From: Antedon mediterranea
Lineage: Eukaryota; Echinodermata; Crinoidea; Comatulida; Antedonidae
Length of the DNA: 64,000 nucleotides
Assembly: GCF_964355755.1 (NCBI RefSeq)
Contig: NC_092676.1
Location: 26,208,288 to 26,272,287, forward strand
Direction of reading: 5' to 3'
How positions within the stretch are numbered: position 1 is the first letter of the stretch; every line of letters starts with the position of its first letter. The position numbers and the translations under genes were made by a program. Shown here one piece after another: positions 35,300 through 46,500 of this stretch. The notes below the pieces were generated by a model. That model had not been told where the DNA came from and made no database searches. It saw only the letters and a program-made list of their open reading frames with translations.

Positions 35300-36373
35300 C
35301 AGGGCCGTAGCCAGAATCTGTCAAGGGGGGGGGGGGGGGGGGTTCGGACACTAAATATTTGGGTCAACCCCCCTCCCCCTGGGGTGGGGCCTGATGCAAA
35401 GCGAATTTTGTTAAATGACACCCCTAGATGGCCGGAAAAGACACTCTCGTGCAGCATGCTATATAACCAATGAGCAAAAAGATCGTACTTTTTTCCTCCT
35501 CCTCAAACACGTCGATAATTTAAATGACGATAACTATTTGTTGCCGTATGTTAGATGCGCGTGCTCTGTGCGGAACCGCCGATTGTTTGATCATTAACTC
35601 CGTATTTTGTTTTGCGTTCAAGTTCAATGCGAACGTATATCTAGGAGCAGCCCCGAAAAAAGCACACTGGATGAAGGCAAATGCTATTTGCTAGCTGCTC
35701 TATCTATAATATTTATTTACAGCAATTTGTCGAGGAATATAAATATGTAAATAGGTGATATTGATACATTTTAGTAGGTATCGGCTGGTGGTCTAGAAAA
35801 AAATAATCGGATGCCATAATGTGAACTACAGTACTTGATACCATAGATATTATAGTGTAAAATATTAATATTCACTATAATCCACTATGATACATTATAC
35901 TTCATAGTCACACATAAATACTGATGTACGTCGGAAGGCTATATACTTTATGCATGCTGCCTGACTGCCAGTGATCTAAACAATTATAGGTACGCAGTTG
36001 TCTGGCGGTGTCCTTTGTACGAATCGTTCGTGCGCCAGCTCGCTATGAGACGCGTCAATATCATGTTACATGCAGGGACCAAACATTTATTTTTCAGGTT
36101 AAAATCGGCAATTCATTTGCAGCTTTTAGAAATTTACAGACACGTATCACTAGTTGACGCTCATACAGAGAAGAAGGTTCACGAACAAGTTTACGAATTT
36201 TTCAATTTACAAACAACTTTTTGTACTGTGGGGCACGTATTTTGAGGATTTTTGGAGATGAGGGTGAGGTATTGGGCATGTCGGGGATGGGGGTTCGCAG
36301 TTTGTTAAGGGGGGTTCGCTGTAAAGGGGGGGGTTCGCCCGAACCATAAAAACCCCCCCTGGCTACGGGCCTG
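35300..36373. mobile_element. 1.07-kb TIR element in intron 3 of the decayed MAO copy
   Basis: Ends CAGGGCCGTAGCCAG and, from the other side, CAGGCCCGTAGCCAG, flanked by the direct repeat ATTAA (35295-35299 and 36374-36378). G-rich subterminal tracts are present. Two short open frames inside show no transposase motif. It starts 10 bp past the splice donor; the intact copy has the empty site. Confidence 0.85.
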
Positions 36374-37130
36374 ATTAATGTATTATTTTTGTTTAAAGGT
36401 TACAAACTGAGTACGGTAGTCAATAATTATTGATACTTTACTTAAACCATAAGAACAAAAATGAGATATTTTACGCCGAAATAGTTACAGATGATGTTAT
36501 GTATAATGTATTGTGAGCTTTTCTCCGATCTTATATCAGGCAGCTTTAATGTTTTGTACACACGAATTAATTTGTCTGTAAATAATATTTTTACATTTTT
36601 TAATGATCGTTAAATTATGTTCGATTTGTTATACTTATCTTATGTATTGTTATTGTTTTACTTTTATATGTTCAAGTGCAGTATGGAGAACCAATTCGAT
36701 AGTGCTAAGCACTCATGGCAACCCCAGGGTGCTGCACCGCTGTCATGTTTATACGTTGTTGTTTATGCATGAAAATTGAATAAAATAAATACTCATAGAT
36801 TATCTAATATGTCCACAGGGTAAAGTTTATCCATTCACAGGAACATTCCCAACGTTTTACAACCCTCTCGTATGGATGGATATCAACCAAGTGATTCGAG
36901 GAATCGACAGCCTTGGTGAAAAGGTAACTTGTCTGTCATTAGTATTGATGTCGTCATCATTACCATATTAGTCAAATCAGAGACGTCATCATTGCAACAG
37001 TCACTTATAATCATTATTAACTATCACTATCATAAGCCCGTTCAGGTTGAGTTATTTACCTGGCGTATAATAAGTTTCATGAACTAATTATCGCTAACTT
37101 TGGTGGGTATGCCACCGGTTTAAGGCAATC

Positions 37131-37492
37131 TAACAACAGGATGCTAAGTTCCGGAGATCAAAGGGTTTATATGTGGCTGCGACACGATCAGACACCGCGC
37201 GCTGCGGAGAATATGCAGTACTGTTGGTTTTTCGTATCCAGTAAAGCGTGGTTAAGTTCTCACTAGAACGTAACGCAAGGACGTAAACGCAACGCAAGCG
37301 TTTTAACCAATGACAAGCGAAGTTATAGACAGTTAGCAATCACAAGCGAATAAGCCATCGCTTGTGATTGGTCAATTCACTTGCGTTGCGTCCTTGCGTT
37401 GCGTCGCTAGTGGGAACCACGCTTAAGATCAAATGACTGTTACGAGTTCCTATCTTGGCAAGCCGAGCTCAGTTTCCTGTTAACCAAGCCTA
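37131..37492. mobile_element. TIR element family 3 with a nested MITE family 2
   Basis: Ends TAACAACAGGATGCTAAGTT and inverse (...AGTTTCCTGTTA). MITE family 2 occupies 37244-37424. The same family-3 element, without the nested MITE, is at 54676-54880. In intron 4 of the decayed MAO copy. Confidence 0.75.
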
Positions 37493-37739
37493 AACGCGCG
37501 CGCACATAGACACACAGATATTTTCTTCGTTATCTTTTGATAACTGTATGATGTCGTATTTTCAGATTCCATCTGCTGATCCTTGGGATTGTCCTGACGC
37601 AGAAGAGTTGGATAATACTACAATGCAAGATTGGATTGATAAGAATACCTTGACGAAGTTAGTAGAATAATAGATAAACGACGGAGAAACAATGATCAGA
37701 ATTAAATAATATGCAATCGAATGAAAGAATACATAAGTA

Positions 37740-37992
37740 TACAAACGAATGAATAACCAAGCTAGCATCGTAGAGTTAATAAGTAGACATCAATTTTACT
37801 CTGCCCTGGACATAGGCATTAATACGAATGGGAAATTTGGACGCACACAAGACCGTCTGCTAAGAGTAGCAAAAGAGCTAGAGGCATTGAAAATTACCCA
37901 ATTGACGAATGGGTAACCGAGCTAGTATCGTAGAGTTAATAAGTGACATCAATTTTACTCTGCCCTGTGGTAGGCATAAATACGAATGGGAA
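37740..37992. repeat. Tandem duplication enclosing a stray MAO exon 3 fragment
   Basis: GTAGAGTTAATAAGT and the following TTTTACTCTGCCCTG and TACGAATGGGAAA occur twice. Between them, 37837-37909 is a roughly 70-bp piece of exon 3 (GGACGCACACAAGACCG to ACCCAATTGACGAA). In intron 5 of the decayed copy, not flanked by splice sites. Confidence 0.8.
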
Positions 37993-38439
37993 AAACAGAT
38001 GAATTGTTATTCGCGTGTATGAATAAAAGTAATACAGAATCTGTGTTATTCCTTATGACCATTTAAACACAACGCGAAGCGTACGAGCGATTTCCGCTCA
38101 GGATAGATATACGTGGGACAAGCGACGTGGTTTTCCACTTACCGTTACCGTTCGTCTGTGTAAATTGACCTTAATGCTTCTTTGTTTTCTTGTATTTAGG
38201 AACGGGTAATAACTTCTGTAAGTCCATGTGTCAACTAACTGTCACATCTCAGCTGACTGAAATGTCAGTGTTGTTTGTTGCATGGTACATCAAGCAATGT
38301 GGGGGATTTGTGAGAATGATATCAACTAAATTTGGCGGACAGGTGAGTGGTCAAATAATGATAACAACTTCTGTAGAACCGGTTATATTAAGCACCTTTG
38401 GGATCGGAACCAACAACAAAACAGCAAATGTCCCCTTAA

Positions 38440-38582
38440 GCGTGGTTCCCACCAGGACGTACGCGCAACGCAAGCGAGTTGACCAATGCCAAGCCACTGT
38501 TCGAATAATCCATCGCTTGTGATTGGTCAAATCACTTATGTTGCGTTACGTCCTTGCGTGCGTCGCTAGTGGGAACCCAGCT
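38440..38582. mobile_element. MITE family 2 with a clean empty site in the other MAO copy
   Basis: Sits after CAAATGTCCCCTTAA in intron 6; the intact copy reads CAAATGTCCCCTTAAATAAC at about 28497-28515 with no insertion. Confidence 0.9.
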
Positions 38583-38689
38583 TTAATATGAGTGTCTCCT
38601 TGAACTAGGCCTAGGCTTATAGTTTGTTTGACACGAATGTGTCCTCTTCACAGGCAGAGTGTTCCAATGAGGGGCTCTACTGTATAATA

Positions 38690-39040
38690 TCGTATGAAGA
38701 ATATTAGATCTCTTAATGTATGCTACAATAATGCTCTGCGCCGTATACTTAATGTCTCTAGAAGTAGTAGTGTCAGTGCAATGTTTATTGAACATGGTGT
38801 CCCTTCCTTTAATGAGTACATGCGAAAATCTACCTATGGTTTCATGCAACGTATGTTGAATAGTGATAACATCCTTGTTGCTTGTGTTTGCAAACATATG
38901 CTCCATAACTCCAAAATGTATTGTAGATGGAGAAGCATTCTTTATACTTAAGTTTAGATTTGTCTTTTTCTGTTAATAAGTTTATTAATATGGATGATAT
39001 TTCCAAAATAAAAAGAAATTGAATTGAATTGAATTGAATA
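38690..39040 (+). mobile_element. LINE 3' end with (ATTGA)n tail
   Basis: The open frame to 38951 (YNNALRRILNVSRSSSVSAM; FIEHGVPSFNEYMRKSTYGF) is the typical C-terminal end of a non-LTR retrotransposon reverse-transcriptase protein. It is 5'-truncated and ends in repeated TTGAA. Absent from the intact MAO copy. Confidence 0.75.
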
Positions 39041-40747
39041 TATTACATTTAGTAAATTACTAGTATTACTATTGAATCTACAATCAGTAATCGTCATAAA
39101 AAATATAATTCGTACAATAATTCTACACAGAAAGTGGCTTGTTTTATTGTTTGTATAGGAGAAGAAATTCATAGGAGGATCGCAACAGATTTCAATCGGA
39201 CTCATGAACAAGATTGGAAAGGAGCGCGTCATACTAGATAGCCCAGTATACTCACTCGACCAATCAGGAGACGTAGCTGTTATCAAAACATTGAATGAAA
39301 AGACTTACAAAGTAAGCACATTTATTTGAGGAAGAAAACTATCATTATAAAATTATTAACGAACCCTGGTCACAGATTTTTTTAAATAAATACAAAGAAT
39401 ATATCTTGTTGTATATCAGTATAGTGTCATTATGTATGTTTGTTTTTACGGTAACGTCCACAATGTTCAAGTTACCGTCATCATAGGAGAATACATCCCT
39501 CTTACCTTGCGATACAAAATGGTCAAAATACGCAGTTCACTTGTTTTTACTATTCATTGCTAGTTTGTCGAAAACGGTATTTTTTTTCCAGGCGAAACAT
39601 GTAATTATAGCGATGTCACCAGGTTTAACGCAAAAGATTCATTTTAACCCTCCACTGCCACCGCTCCGAAACCAGCTTGCCGCTCGCAGTCCGATGGGCT
39701 CGGTAATAAAGTGTATGGTATATTACAAGACTGACTTCTGGAGAGATAGAGGTAGGTATTATAGTTCTAGTATTATATTTCGCTATTAAGAAAATGAACA
39801 ACATGATTGAATGCAACCCAGTCAACTATGTCTCGTAGAACTGCTAATCATAATATTGATATCATTTGATAATTGTTCGTTTTTAGGGTACTGTGGTTCC
39901 TCGTAGAGTATCGATCCCGATCTACCAGTAGAGTGGTCAGTAGATGACACCAAACCGGATGGGACTGCGCCAGCTTTAGTCACGTGAGTCAATGAATATC
40001 ATAGGCATATTAATTAAGATATAATTTATTATAACATGGGCCTGGGAGTGAAAGGTGTGTTTTTACTAGGAAGAACGATACACTAAACCTTTATTTTAAC
40101 TTCATTTAACCTGTTTCATTTTATTTTAGATTTATAACCGCAAACAAGGCTAGACAGTTCTGTCAGCTTACAGAAAATGAACGGTAACGTGTTTTTGTAT
40201 TACCACGTGATATATTAAAAGATTGTGATTTTTGTAAATCGAAAGAAGAAAGAAGCTAATTAAAATAAAATTTCGATATCGAACAAATTTGAACGTCATT
40301 CACACCAATTTTTAAAATCACTCAATAAATTGTATAACGAAAATCTCATAAATGCTGGGTTCGACCACCGCACACATGAAACCAAATTGTGTGACGATAG
40401 AGAGGGCGCTCAAAGACTTTTATATATTTTTTAACATAGACGTTATACATTGTGTCGATATTATGCAAAAGTTTTCGGCACCGATGAAGCAATGCATGTA
40501 AGTGAATTCTTGTATATTATATCTTCTTTATAATTATAATATATATAATTATCAAAATTATTATCAGCGGTGACGTCATTCGTCACCAGCGCGCGGCGTT
40601 GATTAAAAAATGACAAACTTATTTTATATTTTTAGCCAATTAACTACGTAGAGAAAAACTGGATGGCAGAAGCATATTCAGCGGGTTGTTACACAACTAT
40701 ATTTCAACCTGGAACTCTTTACCAATACGGCAGGTAATTTAGCTCTT

Positions 40748-40875
40748 TTTATGTGACAAAAACATGTTATATGCCCTAATATAGTAGTAACATGCCCAAA
40801 TATGGTAGTGATATGACATCATCATGTCCATGTAAGGGCACATCACATCATTTTGATAGTGTAGACAGAGCTTAA
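40748..40875. mobile_element. MITE family 1, left end deleted, orthologous to 30653-30817
   Basis: Same intron position in the decayed MAO copy. Its left terminal repeat has been lost. Confidence 0.85.
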
Positions 40876-41601
40876 CCAATGGGGCTGCACAGTAGAGCAA
40901 AGAACTAACAACTCTGTGAGTTTACTTTATGCTCGCCACTATAATTTCAGAGAATTAAGAAGGATAATCGGCTGTATACACTTTGCAGGCACGGAAACGG
41001 CTAGTAAATGGTCTGGCTATATGGACGGAGCTGTTGAATCTTGTGAACGTGCTGCTAGAGAGGTATTCAATCGCACATTTAATAATACTATGTCTATTAT
41101 ACTTTTGTTATGTGATTATTATATAATTATGCATTAATTGTTGACTTTATAGATACTTTATGATATGGGAAAGTTACCAAAATCCATGATTTGGCAAGAC
41201 GAACCAGAAACAAAGGTAAGAACCACAACCTTTCCCGAGTGTTTCCCAAGTGTATACTCGGGGAAACTTTTGTACACGATAGTTTTACAAAGTACTACTG
41301 TATTATACTTACTGCACATAAGTTGCGTATTCCTCAAACAGGCCTATATCAAGAATTGTTTACCATACTCTAAAATTTAATCAGCTGTAATTTACTTTTT
41401 AAAGTGTTATACTGCTTTATTAAAGCTTGAATGTATTAATTTTATTTTTTAGGACTATCCAGCGATTCCATTTCCAAAATCGTTCGTAGAAAGGAACGCC
41501 CCGACGGCTCGCGGCTTTGTACGTTTTGTTCTACCAGGACAACGTTTTGGACGGCTGCCGTTGCCGGTGGAGTTTGGCTTTACAAACATTTAAATAAATA
41601 A

Positions 41602-43550
41602 AAGGCTGACATTGTTATTCCAGACTAGTTGAATTTATACTCGTTGTTTCTGAATCATTTGATTGAAAATAATATGTCTCCCAAATCTAATATCTTCTAA
41701 ACAATAGATGAACTCTATTTCGCTTTATCTCCTTTGATAATTTTGTTAAATTAATAGTGAGACTCCTTTAAATTCATCGTCTGCAAGGTAAATTTCCATC
41801 TCACGCTATTCTGGCATCAGTTCTGTATCATCAAACAACATTATAGGTACGGCGCACTCACAATTCACAAACAATACCCTAACGTCATGATCCAGTGGCG
41901 TAACGAAGAGGCCTGATGCCCCTGGTTGTTTAGGCAACCTAATTGGCCCTCCAAGTTCCAACGCGTGAGGCCTTGGGTGTTTTTACCCCTTTTTCGGCAT
42001 AGTTTAATTTAAGTTCCTCTAGGCATCGCTCATCGGCACGATAAGCTCAGGGTCCCAGAGTTTAGCCAGTGAGCGCTCACATAGCCGTTAGTACGCCACT
42101 GACGTCATCGTCACCGGGAAGCAATGATCTCAGGGTTTACACTTTCTATTTTCTAAAGTGGGGTTTATCAATGTTTGTATTTTATAATAACTATCTAGTC
42201 TGGTTAGGCATTTTAAACCAGTAATCATCAAAAGTAGTTGTCTCGATCGATTTGAGCATAGAGATATTATAGTGAACTATAATATCTCTATGATTTGAGT
42301 GGCCCAGCTCATCGCGATTACGTACGTTTTAGTACTCGAGGCTACATAGGCGCACCTACCTTGTAGTTTCCTTAACATGGACATACAATGCAATATTCAA
42401 TTGATAAACATTAAATGGTTGAATGATTATGATAAATATAAATTAATTTGCAACTTTTCATGATTATGACGTAATGCAATTTTACCGTACCTTTATTAGT
42501 AAACAGAAGTTAGAATACGGTACCGTATCTTTAGCCACAGCGTAAATCATTTGCAAGGACCTTTTTATTTTAAAAAAATCGTGTTCAACTAAAATTGAGA
42601 TGACACGTAAGTGTTATTTTTGTGTGCAACACGAAGACCAGCTATTGAATTGTATCATGGATTAATTCATTTATCTATGATTGTATATTAATATATCTGA
42701 AAACAAATAGAATTGGAATATCTCGTGTTGTATTTAATAGATATTATCTTTGTGGCCCGTTCCTGTATAGGAAAAACACATTTTCCCCATAAAAAAAACC
42801 CAGAGAAACTAATCCATAGCAAAATCCTTATCAATTATAAATAGTTTTTATTATGGCACATGCCAGAATAAAAACTATTTTATTTATACGAAGAGAGATT
42901 TCTTTAAAATTAAATAGCGTCCTCTCTCTCTCTGTATAAAAAAGAATGTGGTGGCGGGCGACGAGAGAGAGATAGGAGATAGATGGCAACAAACCGATAA
43001 AATGTTCTTATCGTTCGAGTTCGTAGTTCATCATTTATACTTTAATTCCTTTTAATTATCTGATTAATTTACTAGAAAATAAACTTCAACTTTTGTAATA
43101 ATTCGAAATGTGTAAGAGGTATGTTGTTAAGTTGTTTTAATAGAACTATATAGAGCCAGGCTAGACATAAACCAAACATGAGGCTTCGATTGGACGGGGA
43201 CGCTGGCTGAGTTTGATATGAGGGACAAGCCTAGCCTAGGCCTGTAGAACTGTGTGATGTTTAATACATTTATTTCTTCATTAATATTTAATATCATTGT
43301 CATCACTGCTTTCTAATTCAACCTTAATAATTTATAAAGCTGCTATCAAGAAAATCAATTAAATTATATTTTTTAAAGAAAGTATTAAAATACTAATATT
43401 AATAATTTAGTTTTAATAATATAATATAATAATATTAATAAATAATAATCATATTTTCTTTATCATTAGGGCCTACTGAAATGAAATACATCATTAATTT
43501 TTATATAGGCCTATATTATTTTTTTTTTAAGTTGACTGAATTTTACTGAG
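41602..43550. other. Intergenic region between the decayed MAO and the FLASH-like gene
   Basis: Contains the end of duplication unit 2 with a CAGTGGCGTAA element (41892-42103), two hairpins (42257-42292, arms of 17 nt; 42836-42890) and CT/GA-rich sequence at 42910-42980. A probable non-coding first exon of the FLASH-like gene ends at the donor AAGAG|GTATGT (43119). Confidence 0.5.
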
Positions 43551-46500
43551 ATGGAGTTTGGGCCAGAAAGTGATCCTGAGATGAACTTTAATCCTGACTA
43601 TGAAATTGCAAGTGATGAAGAGTGCAGTAATAACGAAGAAAATAAAGATAGTGATAACGAGAGAGACTCCAGTAGTGGAGACAGTGATGGGTCCAGCAGC
43701 AGTGATGAAGAGGACAGTAGCAGTAGTGAAGATGAAAAGAATGAAATGATTAAAAAGAAAGATTCAGTAACTGAACTAGGAAAGAACATTGAACATTCCT
43801 CTAATCAGAAATCATTAAAAAATGTTAGTGGCCAGAAAGAAAGGAACATTAAAGAAAGTACCTCCAACAAACAGACCTCATCACCTGGGGATAAATCTAA
43901 GAAAGTTAAGGACACAAGAAATAAAAGCAATGAAATTGATTTAGGTGAAAAATCAAAGAATAAAAGTAAGGAAAATAGTAATAAGAAGCCAAGAGATAAT
44001 CAGGACAAAAAACCTAATGCAACGAGCTCTGAAAAGAGAGTTGATGAAAGAGAGAAAGACAATAAAGCAAATGTGAAATCAAAGAGAAGAAGCCATGAAA
44101 CTAATCCTGAAAGCAGATCAAAAAGAAGCGATGACAAAAACATTGGTGAAAAGTCAAGAAGTAGAAATGAAGCAGATGATAAGAATAGAGAGTCAAAGAG
44201 GAAAAGTCATGGAAGTATTCCTGACGGGAAAAGAAGAGATCATGACACAAGAAGTGGTGATAAAAAATCTAAAAGTCATCATGATGTCCATAAAAAAGAG
44301 GGAGAGTTAAAAAAGACAAAAAGTCACGAAAGTAGTCTTGACGAAAAACCTAGAAGAGAAGATCGTGACACAAGTGGTGATAGAAAATCTAAAAGCACAA
44401 GCCAGAGTGATGTCCATAAAAAAGACGGAGAGTTAAAAAAGACAAAAAGTCCAGAAAGTAGTCTTGACAAAAAACCTAGAAGAGAAGATCGTGACACAAG
44501 TGGTGATAGAAAATCTAAAAAAACAAGCCAGAGTGATGTCCATAAAAAAGACGGAGAGTTAAAAAAGACAAAAAGTCACGAAAGTAGTCTTGACGAAAAA
44601 CCTAGAAGAGAAGACCGTGATGGAAAATCTGATAGCACAAGCCAGAGTGATGTCCATAAAAAAGATGGAGAGTCAAAGACAAAGGGTAGTCTTAATGAAA
44701 AAATTAAAAGAGAACCCTATGATGCAAGTGGTGATAGCAAATCTAAAAGAACAAGCAAGAGTAATCATAAAGAACACGAAAAGTCAAAGACAAAAAGTCA
44801 TGAACATAGTCTTGATGAAAAATCTAAAAGAAGTGGCCATGGCAAAAGTGGTGATACTAAATCTAAAAGAGCAAGCCATGATGTAAGTTCTGATGATGTG
44901 CGTGAGAAAGAGTCTAAAACAAAAATCCAAGAAAGTGGAAAATCAAAAAGAAGTGGTGAGGGTAGTGAAGTTGGAAAATCAAAAAGAACAAGCCATGATA
45001 TTAGTTTTGATGAGAAAGATGAACATTCGAGAAAGAAAAGCGATGAAACTAGTCTAGAGAGAAGATCAAAAATGAAAAATAATGAAAGTAGTGATGATGG
45101 AAAATCTAAAAGAATAAGTCATGATGAACCAAAGACTACAATTCAAGAAAGTGACTTTGACACCAACATTGATAATGACTTTGAAATGGAGTCGAACAAG
45201 ACATTCCATGAGACTAGTCTTGAAGAACTTTATGCCGATATTTCAATGGATGGTACCGACTTCAAAACACCTTATAAAGCACTTGACTCCAGTCTGGATC
45301 TTTACAGTGAGTTTGTAATTGAAGAAGCCTCATCAAGACTTAGTTACGATCAGGTAAAGATTATTTTTAATTGAGTTATAAATAGTTTTATGAAAATATA
45401 ATTATTTTCTTAGGATTCGGTAGTAAATAACATGCTATTTTTCAATTTTACAAAGACAGAACCTTTAAATTATGCAATATTAAAATGTTAGTCTTCTTTC
45501 TAATACATTGTTTTTTTACAGCTTTTAAAAGACAAGAACATAAATCTCCTCAAAGTTGAAGAATTGAAATCGTCATTACAGAAATTGATAAAGCAAGTAA
45601 GTTAACTTCAATTATTACAGACATACAAATTAGGGTAATGGATGGTATTTAATTGAAATAATAAAACAGAAACCCAATTAATAGTTATGTGAGTTATGAA
45701 TACTCATAATTAGTTTTATTATTAGTAATAAATGCTTATTAATTTTGTGATTGTTCCTTTCTACAGTAAGTTATTACCACCAAGGAATTTAAAATCTACA
45801 ATTTTAATTTAAAATGTGTAATCCAAAGTGTGTGTATACCAAAAATTTTATATTCAATAGTATCATTAATTATTTTATTATTTTGTTTAGGAAAACGCAA
45901 TCAAGGAAGAAAATTTGAAGTTGCGTAGGAATATCTCTTCCCTGTACAAGACGGCACAAGGAGAAATTAAGCGAAAGGATATGGAAATTGCTGCTCTTGT
46001 CAGAAAGTAAGTCCGATGAAACACCCATTTACCGATTCATACATATTATTATGCAAGTCATACATTCTCAGTATGCTTATTAAGGCTTGACAAGCCTGTA
46101 GCCAGAGTTCAAAGCCTAGGTTGGAACGAACGCCATTTTCAAACAAGATTCCGTTCCAGAGCAAAAGTGATGACAAATATACTTGCGCTTTATTTTTTCC
46201 CTTTTTGTTGAAAATGGTACTTCATTTGATGAAAAAAATGTGGGCTATTGTGGGAAAAAGCCTGGCTAAAAACTTTCTTAATTGTCCTTGGTAATGCTTC
46301 ATACAATGATACCTTGATTATTATAATATGGAATTATAATCTAATAACTAAATTAATTTTTTTTCAGACTTGACTATTTACAACCAATGCGTTTCCAAGC
46401 CCTGATGTATCGTAAGATAGTGGCAGCACGCAGCCAAGGCAAGGAAGGCAAAGAATTTGATGACGTACTTAAAAGTGCATTACAAGCTAAAGAACTTAGC

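Larger units (their letters stand above)
32938..41601 (+). pseudogene. Monoamine oxidase, decayed tandem copy
   Basis: All 15 exons of the upstream gene are recognisable: 32938-32983, 34521-34615, 35150-35289, 36819-36923, 37566-37657, 38200-38342, 39159-39311, 39592-39751, 39887-39983, 40130-40183, 40440-40497, 40636-40733, 40951-41062, 41153-41215, 41453-41601. Lesions: a one-base deletion near the end of exon 3 (140 nt instead of 141), which runs into TGA in exon 4; a one-base shift of the exon 6 acceptor; TGG changed to TAG at 39904-39906; and a two-base insertion in the last exon that destroys the membrane anchor. Splice sites are otherwise kept and identity to the intact copy is high, so inactivation looks recent. 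Transcription remains possible; a full-length MAO product does not. Confidence 0.92.
23710..42200 (+). repeat. Tandem duplication of the MAO gene with flanks (two units of about 9-10 kb)
   Basis: Unit 1 runs about 23710-32450 and unit 2 about 32476-42200. Both begin with the sequence around AATAGACCTCTGCTG and end in a sequence around GATCTCAGGG / GTTTATCAATG. Homology covers promoter, introns and 3' flank. Length differences come from indels and from insertions private to one unit. Confidence 0.85.

Noticed and set aside
35415-36245. Two open frames inside the 1.07-kb element
   Set aside because: Short, without DDE or other transposase motifs; treated as non-autonomous.
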